Translations under genes and position numbers: made by a program
Assembly: GCF_001267925.1 (NCBI RefSeq)
Contig: NZ_CP011409.1
Coordinates: forward strand, 310,001-374,000
Direction: 5' to 3'
DNA: 64,000 nt
From: Herbaspirillum hiltneri N3
GTDB taxonomy: Bacteria > Pseudomonadota > Gammaproteobacteria > Burkholderiales > Burkholderiaceae_D
Notes under the pieces: model-generated
Databases searched by the model: none
What the model was told of the DNA's origin: nothing
The model's input: only the letters and a program-made list of their open reading frames with translations
Part shown: in pieces, positions 45,544-55,777 of the stretch
Layout of the letters: every line of letters begins with the position of its first letter
Position numbering within the stretch: the first letter of the stretch is position 1

Positions 45544-47298
45544 ATGTTCAAGAATTTTTCCATCAAGGCGCGCCTCATATTCGTCGTCAGTTTTCTGTCC
45601 GTCCTGCTCGCGCTGTTTGGCGCCGTCGGCCTGACCAGCCTGCAGCAAACCAATACCGCGCTCAAATCGCTCTACGAGGATCGTGTGATTGCACTTGGGC
45701 AACTCGGCCAGGTAGCTACTTCCGTCGAAACCGGCCGCTATGCCATCTCGACCGCCATCGTCGGCGATTCGGGTGAAATCGACAAGAACATGGATGCGCT
45801 GGAAAAGATACTGAAGGATGGCGACAAGGTCTGGCAAGAATATCTGGCAACCTCCCTGACGCCGGACGAAAAGCAATTGACCGAGCAATTCACCGCGCAA
45901 AAGAAAAAATTCATCGCCGACGGCGTCAAGCCGGCCATGGAGGCGTTGCATAACCGTGACTTCCAGGGGGCAACCGAACTGTACAACGGCCCGCTGCTGG
46001 ACATGTCCAGGCAGATCACCGTCACCATGTCCAAGCTGACCCGCTTGCAGCAGGACGTCAGCAAACAGCTCTACAACGAATCGCAGGCGCGCTACGACAC
46101 CTTCCTGACCATGACCATCGCCGCCATCGTGATCGGGCTGTCGGTCGCGCTGATCATGGGCATCTGGCTGGTGCGGGCGATTTCCGGTCCGCTCAATGAA
46201 GCCGTCCGGGTCGCGCGCGGCGTGGCCGACGGCGACCTGACCCAGACCATCGAAGTGCATTCGCGCGATGAAGCCGGCCAGCTCATGGAAGCCCTGAAAA
46301 CCATGAATGCCCGCCTGCAGCAGATCGTCGGCGAAGTGCGCGTGAGCACCGATACCATTTCCACCGCCTCCAGCGAAATCGCCAGCGGCAACCTCGACCT
46401 GTCGGCCCGCACCGAAAGCCAGGCCGGCTCGCTGGAAGAGACCGCCTCGGCGATGGAAGAGCTGACCTCCACCGTCAAGCAGAACGCCGACAACGCGCGC
46501 CAGGCCAACCAGCTGGCCGCCTCGGCGTCGCAGATCGCGCAAGAGGGCGGCAGCGTCGTCGGCCAGGTGGTGGTGACGATGAACAACATCAACGATTCGT
46601 CGAAAAAAATTGTCGACATCATCAGCGTGATCGACGGCATCGCCTTCCAGACCAATATCCTGGCCTTGAATGCTGCGGTGGAAGCCGCGCGCGCCGGCGA
46701 GCAAGGGCGCGGTTTTGCCGTGGTGGCGTCGGAAGTGCGCAGCCTGGCGCAACGCTCGGCTGCCGCGGCCAAAGAAATCAAGACCCTGATCGACGATTCG
46801 GTGCAGAAAGTGGGCGAGGGCAGCAAGCTCGTCGAGCAGGCCGGCGTCACGATGGATGAAGTGGTCGCCAGCGTCAAACGGGTGACCGACGTCATGGGCG
46901 AGATCACGGCTGCCAGCCAGGAGCAGAGTTCCGGCATCGAAGAAGTCAACCGCGCCATCACCCAGATGGACGAGACCACGCAGCAGAACGCCGCGCTGGT
47001 CGAGCAAGCCGCCGCCGCCGCGCAATCCTTGCAGGACCAGGCGCAGCGCCTGACGCAGTCGGTCAGCGTGTTCAAGCTGGACGGCAACCATCAGCTGGCA
47101 CCGACGCCGGCAGCTGCAGCTGCGGTGCGCACCGTCGACATCACGCCGCGTCCGGCGGCAGTCACTGCGGGCGGCAAGTCGAGCAAGCCCCGACAATCCT
47201 CTACCGCACCAGCCAAGGCAGCGAGGCCCACAGCTGCACCCGCCTTGCCTGCGAGTGCGGCGGTCAAGTCGAGCGACGATGACTGGGAACAGTTCTGA
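45544..47298 (+). CDS. Methyl-accepting chemotaxis protein
   Basis: A 584-residue chemoreceptor. An N-terminal helix (RLIFVVSFLSVLLALFGAVGL), a four-helix-bundle periplasmic domain (about 35-190), a second helix (TIAAIVIGLSVALIMGIWLV) and HAMP come first. The long signalling hairpin follows (IDGIAFQTNILALNAAVEAARAGEQGRGFAVVASEVR in parts). After an Ala/Pro/Lys linker it ends in DWEQF, a CheR/CheB-tethering pentapeptide of the xWxxF type. The ATG at 45544 fits the start of the first helix. The ligand is unknown; the AEC carrier upstream may hint at an organic acid. Confidence 0.95.
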   Translation: MFKNFSIKARLIFVVSFLSVLLALFGAVGLTSLQQTNTALKSLYEDRVIALGQLGQVATSVETGRYAISTAIVGDSGEIDKNMDALEKILKDGDKVWQEYLATSLTPDEKQLTEQFTAQKKKFIADGVKPAMEALHNRDFQGATELYNGPLLDMSRQITVTMSKLTRLQQDVSKQLYNESQARYDTFLTMTIAAIVIGLSVALIMGIWLVRAISGPLNEAVRVARGVADGDLTQTIEVHSRDEAGQLMEALKTMNARLQQIVGEVRVSTDTISTASSEIASGNLDLSARTESQAGSLEETASAMEELTSTVKQNADNARQANQLAASASQIAQEGGSVVGQVVVTMNNINDSSKKIVDIISVIDGIAFQTNILALNAAVEAARAGEQGRGFAVVASEVRSLAQRSAAAAKEIKTLIDDSVQKVGEGSKLVEQAGVTMDEVVASVKRVTDVMGEITAASQEQSSGIEEVNRAITQMDETTQQNAALVEQAAAAAQSLQDQAQRLTQSVSVFKLDGNHQLAPTPAAAAAVRTVDITPRPAAVTAGGKSSKPRQSSTAPAKAARPTAAPALPASAAVKSSDDDWEQF

Positions 47299-47316
47299 CG
47301 GCTTTTTTCAGGACGT

Positions 47317-47355
47317 AAAAAAGGGTGTTGCCGGTCATGGCAACACCCTTTTTTT
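47317..47355 (+). terminator. Rho-independent terminator of the chemoreceptor gene
   Basis: AAAAAAGGGTGTTGCC (47317-47332), loop GGTCAT, GGCAACACCC followed by seven T (47339-47355). The arms pair perfectly, and the A and T runs let it also serve the convergent PhyH gene. Confidence 0.93.
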
Positions 47356-47374
47356 GTGAGCAATCAGTTTGTCT

Positions 47375-48139
47375 TCAATCCAGCGCGATGTCTTCCGATG
47401 CCGCCGACCTGGTCCCCGCGATCGGTGCATTGCTGCGGCCGTGGTAGGCGAACACGACCGAGGCCTTGAGCTGGTCGGAACCATTGCGGCCGGCCGCATG
47501 GAACAGGCCACTATGGAACAGCACCACGTCGCCCCGTTCGAGCGGCACGGAAATCCCCTGCGCAAACAGCGCCTGGTTGGCCGGCACTTCCGGACGCAGG
47601 AAGTCGAGTTCGTCCATCTGGCCCGGCTGCAACTGCAGCAGATGCGAACCCGGAATGAACTTCAGGCCGCCGTTGTCGGCATGCTCCGGACCCAGCGCCA
47701 GCCAGACCGAAATCAGTTCATTGCGCGGGAACGACCAGTAGCGGATATCGCGGTGCCAGCCGGTCGCCGTGCCGAAAGTCGGATGCTTGGTCATCACGCA
47801 ATTGTGATGCGCCAGTGTGACGCTGACGGGCTCCTCAAACAACTGATGCAGCGCCGCTACCAGCGTCGGATTGGATGCCCATGCACGGAAATGATCGTCG
47901 CGCTGCCAGGCCGCGCGCAAGCGTCGCGCGGTGCGGCCGCCGGGCGCGTCGAGCGACGAGGGGGCGCCCGCGTAGCCGACCTCGGCTTCGTATTCGAGCG
48001 GCGCCACGGCCTGCTGCACATGCGCGCGCGTTACCGCCAGCATATTGTCGCAGGCAGCCGCCGGAACGAAGCCTTTGAGCAGCAGGTAACCCTGGCTGCG
48101 GAAGGCGTCGATCTGGGTTGAGGAGAGGGGAGCGTCCAT
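47375..48139 (-). CDS. Phytanoyl-CoA dioxygenase (PhyH) family protein
   Basis: A 254-residue Fe(II)/2-oxoglutarate dioxygenase. The iron ligands are His and Asp of GWHRDIRYWS and a distal His in VLFHSGLFHAAGRN; DNGGLKFIPGSHLLQL is also typical. The PhyH family includes hydroxylases for ectoine, halogenases and small-molecule enzymes, so the substrate is open. It is on the strand of uvrA, 22 bases downstream, possibly cotranscribed. Confidence 0.88.
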   Translation of the reverse strand: MDAPLSSTQIDAFRSQGYLLLKGFVPAAACDNMLAVTRAHVQQAVAPLEYEAEVGYAGAPSSLDAPGGRTARRLRAAWQRDDHFRAWASNPTLVAALHQLFEEPVSVTLAHHNCVMTKHPTFGTATGWHRDIRYWSFPRNELISVWLALGPEHADNGGLKFIPGSHLLQLQPGQMDELDFLRPEVPANQALFAQGISVPLERGDVVLFHSGLFHAAGRNGSDQLKASVVFAYHGRSNAPIAGTRSAASEDIALD

Positions 48140-48161
48140 GACTGGCCTTGCGCCTTTCTTG

Positions 48162-51017
48162 CTATTTCTTCTTTTTCAACAGCGGCGCCAGATAATGGCC
48201 GGTGATGCTTTCCGGATTCCTGGCAACGTCCTCGGGCGAGCCGACGGCAATGATCTTGCCGCCACCCGCGCCGCCTTCGGGACCGAGGTCGATAATCCAG
48301 TCGGCAGTTTTGATGACGTCAAGATTGTGCTCGATGATCGTCACGGTATTGCCTTGGTCGCGCAGGCGATGGATCACCTTGAGCAGCAGATCGATGTCGT
48401 GGAAATGCAGGCCGGTGGTCGGCTCGTCCAGGATGTACAGCGTACGCCCGGTATCGCGTTTGGACAACTCCAGGGACAGCTTGACGCGCTGCGCTTCGCC
48501 GCCCGACAGCGTGGTCGCGCTCTGGCCCAGCTTGATGTAGCCGAGGCCGACGTCGAGCAGGGTTTGCAGCTTGCGCGCAATCAGCGGCACCGGCAGGAAG
48601 AATTCGTGGGCGTCTTCCACCGTCATCTCAAGGATTTCAGTGATGTTCTTGCCCTTGTATTGCACTTCCAGCGTTTCGCGGTTGTAGCGCTTGCCGTGGC
48701 AGACGTCGCACGGCACGTAGACGTCCGGCAGGAAGTGCATCTCCACCTTGATCACGCCGTCGCCCTGGCAGGCTTCGCAGCGGCCGCCCTTGACGTTGAA
48801 CGAGAAGCGTCCGGCGCTGTAGCCGCGTTCCTTGGCCGCAGGCACGGTAGCGAACAGGTCGCGGATCGGCGTGAACAGACCGGTGTAGGTCGCCGGATTG
48901 GAGCGCGGGGTGCGGCCGATCGGCGCCTGGTCAACCGAGATGACCTTGTCGAAATGCTCCAGGCCGCTGATCGATTCATGCGCCGCAGGTTCGGTCTGGG
49001 AACCGTACAGGTGGCGCGATGCCGCCAGGTACAGGGTGTCGTTGACCAGCGTCGACTTGCCCGAACCGGACACGCCGGTCACGCAAGTCAGCAGGCCGAC
49101 CGGCAGGTCGAAGCTGACGTTCTTGAGGTTGTTGCCGGTGGCGCCGGTGATGGTCAGCTGGCGTTCCGGATCGGGCTGCACACGCTTCTTCGGCACGCTG
49201 ATTTCCAGCGAGCCGTTGAGGTATTTCGCGGTCAGCGATTTCTTGCTCTTGAGGATGTCTTCCAGGGTGCCCTGGGCGATGATGTCGCCGCCGTGCACGC
49301 CGGCGCCCAGGCCCATGTCGACCACGTAGTCGGCGGTGCGGATGGCGTCTTCGTCATGCTCCACCACCAGCACGCTGTTGCCGATGTCGCGCAGATGCTT
49401 GAGCGTGCCGATCAGGCGATCGTTGTCGCGCTGATGCAGGCCGATCGATGGCTCGTCCAGCACATACATCACGCCGGTCAGGCCGGAGCCGATCTGCGAC
49501 GCCAGGCGGATGCGCTGCGCTTCGCCGCCCGACAGCGTGTCGGCGCTGCGTTCCAGCGACAGGTAGTCGAGACCGACGTTGTTGAGGAATTTCAGGCGCG
49601 AAATGATTTCCTTGATGATGCGATCGGCGATTTCCTTCTTCGCGCCGGTCAGCTTCAGGTTCTCGAAGAACGACAAGGTCTCGCGCAGCGGCGTCGCCGC
49701 GACTTCATAGATGGCGCGCTGCTGGCGGCCCGCGCCGATCTTGACGAAACGCGCCTCTACGCGCAGGCGTGCGCCGCCGCATGACGGGCACTCTTTTTCG
49801 TTGATGAACTTGGCCAGTTCTTCCTTGACCGCCATCGAATCGGTTTCGCGGTAGCGGCGCTGCAGGTTGGTGACCACGCCCTCGAAGGTGTGTTCGCGGA
49901 CCACGGTGCGGCCGCGCTCGTTCACATAGGTGAACGGAATGGTCTGGCGGCCGGAGCCGTACAGGATCACTTGCTGGGATTTTTCCGGCAATTGTTCAAA
50001 CGGAATGTCGATGTCGAATTCGTAGAACGCCGCCAGGTTCGACAGCATCTGGAAATAGAATTGATTGCGTCGATCCCAGCCCTTGATCGCGCCGCTGGCC
50101 AGCGACAGGTTCGGGAAGGCGACGATGCGCTTGGGGTCGAAGAACTCGATATGGCCCAGGCCGTCGCATTCCGGGCAGGCGCCCATCGGATTGTTGAACG
50201 AGAACAGGCGCGGTTCGAGTTCCTGCAGCGAGTAGCCGCAGGTCGGACAGGCGAATTTGTTGGAGTAGAGATGTTCCTTGGCGGTATCCATCTCCAGCGC
50301 GATGGCGCGGCCTTCGGCGATGCGCAGCGCGGTTTCGAAACTCTCCGCCAGGCGTTGCTTGATGTCGGCCTTGACCTTGACGCGGTCGATGACGACGTCG
50401 ATGGTGTGCTTTTCCGTTTTCTTGAGCTTCGGCAGGTCATCGATCTCGTAGACTTTTGCCGTGCCGGTGCCGCTCTGGATGCGGAAACGCACGAAGCCGT
50501 GCGCCTGCATCTGCTCGAACAGGTCGACGTGTTCGCCCTTGCGGTTGGCGACAACCGGCGCCAGGATCATCAGCTTGGTGTCTTCCGGCATGGCCAGCAC
50601 GGCGTCGACCATCTGCGACACCGATTGCGCCGCCAGCGGATTTTCCGGATGGTCGGGGCAATAAGGCGTACCGACGCGGGCGTACAGCAGGCGCAGATAG
50701 TCGTGAATTTCCGTGACGGTGCCGACGGTCGAACGCGGATTGTGCGAGGTCGCCTTCTGCTCGATCGAGATCGCCGGCGACAGGCCTTCGATCATGTCGA
50801 CGTCGGGTTTTTCCATCAGTTGCAGGAACTGGCGGGCATAGGATGACAGCGACTCGACATAGCGGCGCTGGCCTTCTGCATACAGAGTGTCGAATGCCAG
50901 CGACGACTTGCCCGAGCCGGACAGGCCGGTAATCACGATCAGTTTGTTGCGGGGTAAGTCGAGGCTGATGTTCTTCAGATTGTGCGTGCGTGCGCCGCGA
51001 ATGCGAATTTCTTCCAT
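48162..51017 (-). CDS. uvrA: Excinuclease ABC subunit A
   Basis: A 951-residue damage-recognition ATPase. It has two ABC modules: Walker [15 protein letters not shown] and [14 protein letters not shown], signatures [12 protein letters not shown] and [12 protein letters not shown], and zinc sites CPTCGYSL...CPECDGLG and CEACQGDG...CDVCHGK. The UvrB-binding and insertion domains are present in the expected places. No LexA box is evident in the short 51018-51089 gap to the upstream gene. Confidence 0.98.
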   Translation of the reverse strand: MEEIRIRGARTHNLKNISLDLPRNKLIVITGLSGSGKSSLAFDTLYAEGQRRYVESLSSYARQFLQLMEKPDVDMIEGLSPAISIEQKATSHNPRSTVGTVTEIHDYLRLLYARVGTPYCPDHPENPLAAQSVSQMVDAVLAMPEDTKLMILAPVVANRKGEHVDLFEQMQAHGFVRFRIQSGTGTAKVYEIDDLPKLKKTEKHTIDVVIDRVKVKADIKQRLAESFETALRIAEGRAIALEMDTAKEHLYSNKFACPTCGYSLQELEPRLFSFNNPMGACPECDGLGHIEFFDPKRIVAFPNLSLASGAIKGWDRRNQFYFQMLSNLAAFYEFDIDIPFEQLPEKSQQVILYGSGRQTIPFTYVNERGRTVVREHTFEGVVTNLQRRYRETDSMAVKEELAKFINEKECPSCGGARLRVEARFVKIGAGRQQRAIYEVAATPLRETLSFFENLKLTGAKKEIADRIIKEIISRLKFLNNVGLDYLSLERSADTLSGGEAQRIRLASQIGSGLTGVMYVLDEPSIGLHQRDNDRLIGTLKHLRDIGNSVLVVEHDEDAIRTADYVVDMGLGAGVHGGDIIAQGTLEDILKSKKSLTAKYLNGSLEISVPKKRVQPDPERQLTITGATGNNLKNVSFDLPVGLLTCVTGVSGSGKSTLVNDTLYLAASRHLYGSQTEPAAHESISGLEHFDKVISVDQAPIGRTPRSNPATYTGLFTPIRDLFATVPAAKERGYSAGRFSFNVKGGRCEACQGDGVIKVEMHFLPDVYVPCDVCHGKRYNRETLEVQYKGKNITEILEMTVEDAHEFFLPVPLIARKLQTLLDVGLGYIKLGQSATTLSGGEAQRVKLSLELSKRDTGRTLYILDEPTTGLHFHDIDLLLKVIHRLRDQGNTVTIIEHNLDVIKTADWIIDLGPEGGAGGGKIIAVGSPEDVARNPESITGHYLAPLLKKKK

Positions 51018-51089
51018 GGATGCCTTCAGCGTAAGTTTTCCGTTCGTTGTTCATATGAACATTGAGCGGAGGATCAACCTATTACTATA

Positions 51090-52889
51090 TCAGGACTCAC
51101 CATTTGCGGCTGGACCGGCGGGCTGGGAAATATCCTGGCGTTGCTTCGTCAATGCTGCCCCGGGCGCAACCGATGCGGTGCGCCGATAGACGTTGAAAGT
51201 CTGTTCATCGTCGCCGTCGCGCGAACCTTTCCAGAAATGCTCCCACTTGCCCGCCGGCAGGCCGGTGCCGAATGGGGTCTGGACGATCACCCAGCGGCAG
51301 CTGGTGGCCAGGGTCTTGTCGACGGGTTGATGCAGGATGCCGGCGTAGTACAACAGCATCGGCGCTTCCGATTCACCAAGGCCGATACTGGCCATGCAAT
51401 CGCCGTCGCGCCATTCAGGTTTCAATCTGTCCGACAGGCGCGCATACACGTATTCAAAACTCTTGGCGAAGTCGCCCCAAGGCAACAGCAAGGTATACGC
51501 GGCGCCCCACATCAAGGTCAGGCCGGCGAACCAGCTCAGCGCGCCGCGCCATTTGCCGCATTGTTTCAGGCGCGGCAGGCAGCATAGCCAGCCCAGCGTC
51601 ATCAGGATTGCCGCACCCAGCGCCAGCGGCTGCAGCGGCGTGATGAAGCCCAGCGGCAACCATTTGGCGAGGCAGAACAGATAATGATGATATTCAACCG
51701 GACCGATGGAAATGATGTAGATCGTCCATACAAGTGCTGTCATCCCGCCAAAAAACAAGCGCGCAAACCAGTCCCAGCTCAGATGGACCCAGTCGTGCAG
51801 GCGGTCGATCGCGGTTGATCCCAGCAGGCACAGCGGCAGGATCAGCGGCAGCAGATACAGCTGGCGCGCGGTGGCCGACATCAGCAAGAGGGTAATGCAC
51901 ACGAACGTGAACGCCAGCGGAATCGCCACGCGTGGTTGCCGGATCCGGCGCCAGTCGCCGCCTGCAATCGCCAGCACCGCCAATGGCGCGCCGGGCAGTG
52001 CGAAACCGCTCAGCGCGCGAAAGATCACGCTGTGGTCGTTGTCGGAGCCGAGTTTCCTGACGGAAAAGCCCAGGAAGCGGCCGACGTTGTTGTCCCAGAA
52101 CCATTCCATGAACAACGGCATGGAATGCTGCGCCAGCAGTATCGGCCACAGCAGGAAAAACGGCAGCGACACCAGCACGGCCACGCCGACCATGCGCAGA
52201 TAGGAGCGGGACCGGCACTCGCGCACCAGCAAGCCGGTCAGCAAGGCAGTGGCGGCGTAGATGACGGGAACGAACAATCCCTTGGACATTTCGGCAATGC
52301 CGACGCCGAGGCCGAACCAGAGCGCCGCTGATATCCGCGGCGTCTTGCGCTGTTCGTTGAGTGCAATCCGCAGCAGGCCGTACATGGCAATCGTGCCGCC
52401 GCACACCAGTGCAACGTCGGTAAACATGTCGTGCGCATGCTTGATCATGCCGACCGTGCCGGCGAACAGTGCGAGCGTGCCGAGCACGCGGGAATTCAGG
52501 AAGTCTTCTTCACTCCATGCGACGCGCGCAATCCGCGCCACGAACAGCAAGGTGATCAGCATGAAGAATACCGACGTCACGCGCGCGCCGTCGGCATAGC
52601 TGAGCCAGGGATGCAACGCCGTAGCGAACAGGGCGGCGGTCCAGTAGTACAGGGGCGGCTTTTCCATGAAGGGAGCGCCGGCGTTGGTCGGCACCAGGTA
52701 GTCGCCGCTGATCAGCATGTGCTGAATCATGCCGAAACTGTAGGCTTCGTCCTGTTTCCAGGGGCCGTGTCCGAAGATGCCGGGAAGCAAATAAGCGCAC
52801 GCCACCGCCGCCAGAATCAACCAGGCTACCCTCGCTGAAAGGTGCTGCTGTAAAGGCGTCAGGTAGGTTGAACGGACAGGCGAAAGCAT
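51090..52889 (-). CDS. ArnT-like GT-C glycosyltransferase
   Basis: A 599-residue polytopic membrane protein of the PMT/ArnT superfamily with 12-13 hydrophobic segments. The first periplasmic loop carries the acidic catalytic motif [11 protein letters not shown] and the MEKPPLYYW segment shared with ArnT and yeast PMTs. It would transfer a lipid-linked sugar to lipid A or another envelope acceptor; aminoarabinose is possible but other arn genes are missing here. The ATG at 52889 is preferred over a TTG at 52907; neither has a good ribosome binding site. Confidence 0.87.
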   Translation of the reverse strand: MLSPVRSTYLTPLQQHLSARVAWLILAAVACAYLLPGIFGHGPWKQDEAYSFGMIQHMLISGDYLVPTNAGAPFMEKPPLYYWTAALFATALHPWLSYADGARVTSVFFMLITLLFVARIARVAWSEEDFLNSRVLGTLALFAGTVGMIKHAHDMFTDVALVCGGTIAMYGLLRIALNEQRKTPRISAALWFGLGVGIAEMSKGLFVPVIYAATALLTGLLVRECRSRSYLRMVGVAVLVSLPFFLLWPILLAQHSMPLFMEWFWDNNVGRFLGFSVRKLGSDNDHSVIFRALSGFALPGAPLAVLAIAGGDWRRIRQPRVAIPLAFTFVCITLLLMSATARQLYLLPLILPLCLLGSTAIDRLHDWVHLSWDWFARLFFGGMTALVWTIYIISIGPVEYHHYLFCLAKWLPLGFITPLQPLALGAAILMTLGWLCCLPRLKQCGKWRGALSWFAGLTLMWGAAYTLLLPWGDFAKSFEYVYARLSDRLKPEWRDGDCMASIGLGESEAPMLLYYAGILHQPVDKTLATSCRWVIVQTPFGTGLPAGKWEHFWKGSRDGDDEQTFNVYRRTASVAPGAALTKQRQDISQPAGPAANGES

Positions 52890-53187
52890 AAAATTGAATG
52901 CGAGCAACGGAGGGAAATGGGCAACTGTCTATTGTTACATAATCATCAAGCCGGAAACATTGAGTTACAAAACGAAACATGAAATCTTTGTAAAGAAATG
53001 CCGTTTCCGAGCGAAGAAAGGCCGGTTGTTAGAAATTCAACGGAGTTCAACCCAACCGGCCAGGAAAAAGGGGGGCCGGATTTGTTTGCTGCTAACATAT
53101 CGGGTTTGCGGGCTCGGGTAACCGCCAACGCGATCTGCCGATCCTTTGCTGCATTCTCACTGCACGCTCAACCACGTCATTTCCACC
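52890..53187. other. 298-base divergent intergenic region
   Basis: The space between the ArnT-like gene and the MFS gene. It is AT-richer at 52925-53000 and carries presumed divergent promoters. I could not assign a -35/-10 pair and see no conserved operator or coding frame. Confidence 0.35.
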
Positions 53188-54423
53188 ATGAACGCCAACT
53201 CTTCCGAATCCGCACAAAAAGCCGGCATGTCCGGCGCCGAAGTCCGTGCCAGCGCTTCGCTGGCATCGATTTTCGCCTTGCGCATGCTCGGACTGTTCCT
53301 GATCCTGCCGGTGTTCGCGGTTCACGCCAAAGGCCTGTCGGGCGGCGAAAGCGCGGCCATGGTCGGACTGGCCATGGGCATCTACGGCCTGGCGCAATCG
53401 TTCGGACAGATTCCGTTCGGCATCGCCTCCGACAAATACGGCCGCAAGCGCGTCATCGTCGTCGGACTCGTCTTGTTCGCACTGGGCTCTTTCGTGGCGG
53501 CAGGTGCGCAGGACATCGGCTGGGTCATCGCCGGTCGCGCCATCCAGGGCGCCGGTGCGATTTCGGCGGCGGTGACGGCCTTCATTGCCGATTCCACACG
53601 CGAAGAACATCGCACCAAGGCCATGGCCATGGTCGGCGCCTCGATCGGCCTGACCTTTGCGGTATCGCTGGTGGCCTCGCCGCTGTTGTACAAGGCGATC
53701 GGCATGGGCGGGATCTTCGGGCTGACCGGCGTGCTGGCGCTGGCCGCCATCGGCGTGGTGCTGTTCGTGGTGCCGGATGCGCCGATGGTCAAGGCGCGCC
53801 GCGTGCCTTGGGGCGAGGTGCTGCGCCATGGCGAACTGATGCGCCTGAACTTCGGCGTGTTCGCCTTGCACATGACGCAGATGGCGATGTTCGTGGTGCT
53901 GCCGGCTGCGCTGGTGCAATATGCCGGTTTGCCGGTGGCGGAGCACTGGAAAATCTACCTGCCGGTGGTGCTGGCGTCGTTCGTGTTCATGTTGCCGCCG
54001 GTGTTCATCGGCGAAAAGCGCGGGCTCATGAAGCAAGTTTTCGTCGCCGCCATTTCGCTGTTGCTGCTGGTGCAGATCGGCATGTGGCTGACCTTGTCGC
54101 ATTTCGCTGCACATTGGGGCGTGCTGGTGTTCCTGCTGTTCGCGTTTTTCATCGCGTTCAACATCCTCGAAGCCTGCCAGCCGTCGCTGGTGTCGCGCAT
54201 TGCGCCGGCAGCTGCCAAAGGCACTGCGCTGGGCGTCTACAATACGCTGCAGGCGCTCGGCCTGTTCTGCGGCGGCGCGCTGGGAGGATGGCTGAAGCAA
54301 TTTGCAGGCGCGCCCTCGGTGTTCGTCATGTGCGCCGTGGCGACACTGACCTGGCTTATAATCGCGTCTAACATGAAAAATCTGCCGCGCCGCGGCGTCC
54401 AGCCGGCAAGCGCAACCGCGTAG
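53188..54423 (+). CDS. MFS transporter (YajR-like sugar/drug efflux group)
   Basis: A 411-residue major facilitator with 12 helices. Motif A is present in the loop between helices 2 and 3 (ASDKYGRKRV); ALGSFVAAGAQDIGWVIAGRAIQGAGA and VTAFIADSTREEHRTKAMAM are typical of the DHA1 branch. The start at 53188 (MNANSSES) gives a short cytoplasmic N-tail. It lies between uvrA-side genes and ssb, a fixed order in Burkholderiales. Substrate unknown. Confidence 0.92.
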   Translation: MNANSSESAQKAGMSGAEVRASASLASIFALRMLGLFLILPVFAVHAKGLSGGESAAMVGLAMGIYGLAQSFGQIPFGIASDKYGRKRVIVVGLVLFALGSFVAAGAQDIGWVIAGRAIQGAGAISAAVTAFIADSTREEHRTKAMAMVGASIGLTFAVSLVASPLLYKAIGMGGIFGLTGVLALAAIGVVLFVVPDAPMVKARRVPWGEVLRHGELMRLNFGVFALHMTQMAMFVVLPAALVQYAGLPVAEHWKIYLPVVLASFVFMLPPVFIGEKRGLMKQVFVAAISLLLLVQIGMWLTLSHFAAHWGVLVFLLFAFFIAFNILEACQPSLVSRIAPAAAKGTALGVYNTLQALGLFCGGALGGWLKQFAGAPSVFVMCAVATLTWLIIASNMKNLPRRGVQPASATA

Positions 54424-54431
54424 TTGCAAAC

Positions 54432-54498
54432 TCGTATCAGATTCGCATCAGATTCGTATCAAATCAGTCATCACATTTAGTGAAATTCAGTGAAATTC
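54432..54498 (+). repeat. Two short tandem repeats in the ssb leader
   Basis: Three 11-base units TCGTATCAGAT, TCGCATCAGAT, TCGTATCAAAT (54432-54464), then two 10-base units AGTGAAATTC (54479-54498). They fill the MFS-ssb gap and end at the ssb ribosome binding site (GGAGAAATA). They may be replication-slippage products or a protein-binding array; no known operator matches. Confidence 0.55.
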
Positions 54499-54508
54499 AG
54501 GAGAAATA

Positions 54509-55006
54509 ATGGCATCGGTCAATAAAGTCATCATCGTCGGCAATCTCGGGCGCGATCCGGAAACGCGTTACATGCCCAATGGCGAAGCCGTCACCAACGT
54601 CGCCGTCGCCACGACCGAAAGCTGGAAGGACAAGAACAGCGGTGAAAAGAAAGAACTCACCGAATGGCATCGCATCACCTTCTACCGCAAGCTGGCTGAA
54701 ATCGCCGGCCAGTACCTGAAGAAGGGTTCGCAAGTCTACGTCGAAGGCCGCCTGCAGACACGCAAGTGGACCGACAAGGATGGCGTCGAGAAGTACACCA
54801 CCGAAATCATTGCCGACACCATGCAAATGCTGGGCAGCCGCCAGGGCATGGGCGGCGGTGCGTCGGACGACGGCGGCAGCTACGGCGGCGGTGCACCTGC
54901 GCGTCAGAGCTCGGGTGGCGGCGCTGGCGGCGGCGCAGCACGCGCTCCGGCGGCAGCCCGTCCGGCGCCGAATTTCTCGGACATGGATGACGACATCCCG
55001 TTCTGA
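54509..55006 (+). CDS. ssb: Single-stranded DNA-binding protein
   Basis: A 165-residue SSB: OB fold 1-112 ([54 protein letters not shown] in parts), a Gly/Ala/Pro-rich linker and the acidic protein-interaction tip MDDDIPF. GGAGAA precedes the ATG. It binds ssDNA during replication, repair and recombination. Downstream is a strong terminator. Confidence 0.98.
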   Translation: MASVNKVIIVGNLGRDPETRYMPNGEAVTNVAVATTESWKDKNSGEKKELTEWHRITFYRKLAEIAGQYLKKGSQVYVEGRLQTRKWTDKDGVEKYTTEIIADTMQMLGSRQGMGGGASDDGGSYGGGAPARQSSGGGAGGGAARAPAAARPAPNFSDMDDDIPF

Positions 55007-55034
55007 TCGATATCTGCTCTAATTCGGCAAACGA

Positions 55035-55069
55035 AAAACGGCCCGGATACATGGTATCCGGGCCGTTTT
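55035..55069 (+). terminator. Rho-independent terminator of ssb
   Basis: AAAACGGCCCGGATAC (55035-55050), loop ATG, GTATCCGGGCCGTTTT (55054-55069), a perfect 16-bp stem. It is followed by several CCGTTT units to about 55095, which look like short slippage repeats. Confidence 0.93.
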
Positions 55070-55138
55070 CCGTTTTCCGTTTCCGTTTCCGTTTGCAGAT
55101 ATCCGATTACCCAATGACGCTGCAGGAACAGGCGCCTT

Positions 55139-55777
55139 CTAACCTCGTTCCGTCCTCAGGTTTTCCAGCGCGAACTTGATCAGCTCGCTGCGTCCTTCGA
55201 TATCCAGCTTGCGTTTGATGTTCAGGCAGTGGGTTTCGACGGTACGCACGCTTAGATCCAGCGTCTCGGCGATGCTCTTGTTCGACGCGCCTCTCGCGAT
55301 CTGTTCAAGGACCTGGCGTTCGCGCACCGTGAGCGATTCTTCTTTTACGCGCGGTTGGGCGATGATGGGCATGAGGGCGGCGCTGTAATAGACGCCCCCG
55401 TTTAACACCGCTTCGATGGCGCGCACGATGTCGCTGCCGGGTGCGTCCTTCAGTATGTAGCCTCTTGCGCCCGCACGAATCGATTGCAAGACGTACTCCG
55501 CCTTGTTGTGCATGCTGAGGATCAGCACGGCGATATCGGGGAAATTCTGCTGGAACTGCGCGGTCAGCTCGATCCCGCTGCTGCCCTGAAGGTTGATGTC
55601 CATCAGCACCAGGTTGATCGGCTGACGCGCTGCATGCTTCATCGCTTCGTCCGCGGTGCCGGTTTCAGCAACGACCCGTATGCCCGGCATGCTCTCCAGC
55701 CGGGCGCGCAGGCCATCCCTGATCATCGGATGATCGTCCACGATCATGACGTTCGTTATTGCCGCTTCCTCATGCAT
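55139..55777 (-). CDS. LuxR/NarL family response regulator
   Basis: A 212-residue two-component regulator. The receiver has the acidic pair in MIVDDHP, the phospho-acceptor Asp in LVLMDINLQ (about residue 59), and conserved Thr/Ser and Lys (ILSMHNK, ILKDAPG). The C-terminal LuxR HTH is LTVRERQVLEQIARGASNKSIAETLDLSVRTVETHCLNIKRKL (in parts). It overlaps its kinase by eight bases. It probably controls the divergent transporter pair. Confidence 0.94.
   Translation of the reverse strand: MHEEAAITNVMIVDDHPMIRDGLRARLESMPGIRVVAETGTADEAMKHAARQPINLVLMDINLQGSSGIELTAQFQQNFPDIAVLILSMHNKAEYVLQSIRAGARGYILKDAPGSDIVRAIEAVLNGGVYYSAALMPIIAQPRVKEESLTVRERQVLEQIARGASNKSIAETLDLSVRTVETHCLNIKRKLDIEGRSELIKFALENLRTERG

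Noticed and set aside
48138..49784. A 548-codon plus-strand frame opposite uvrA
   Set aside because: uvrA is complete and unmistakable on the minus strand; the antisense product is Val/Asp/Gln-rich without motifs.
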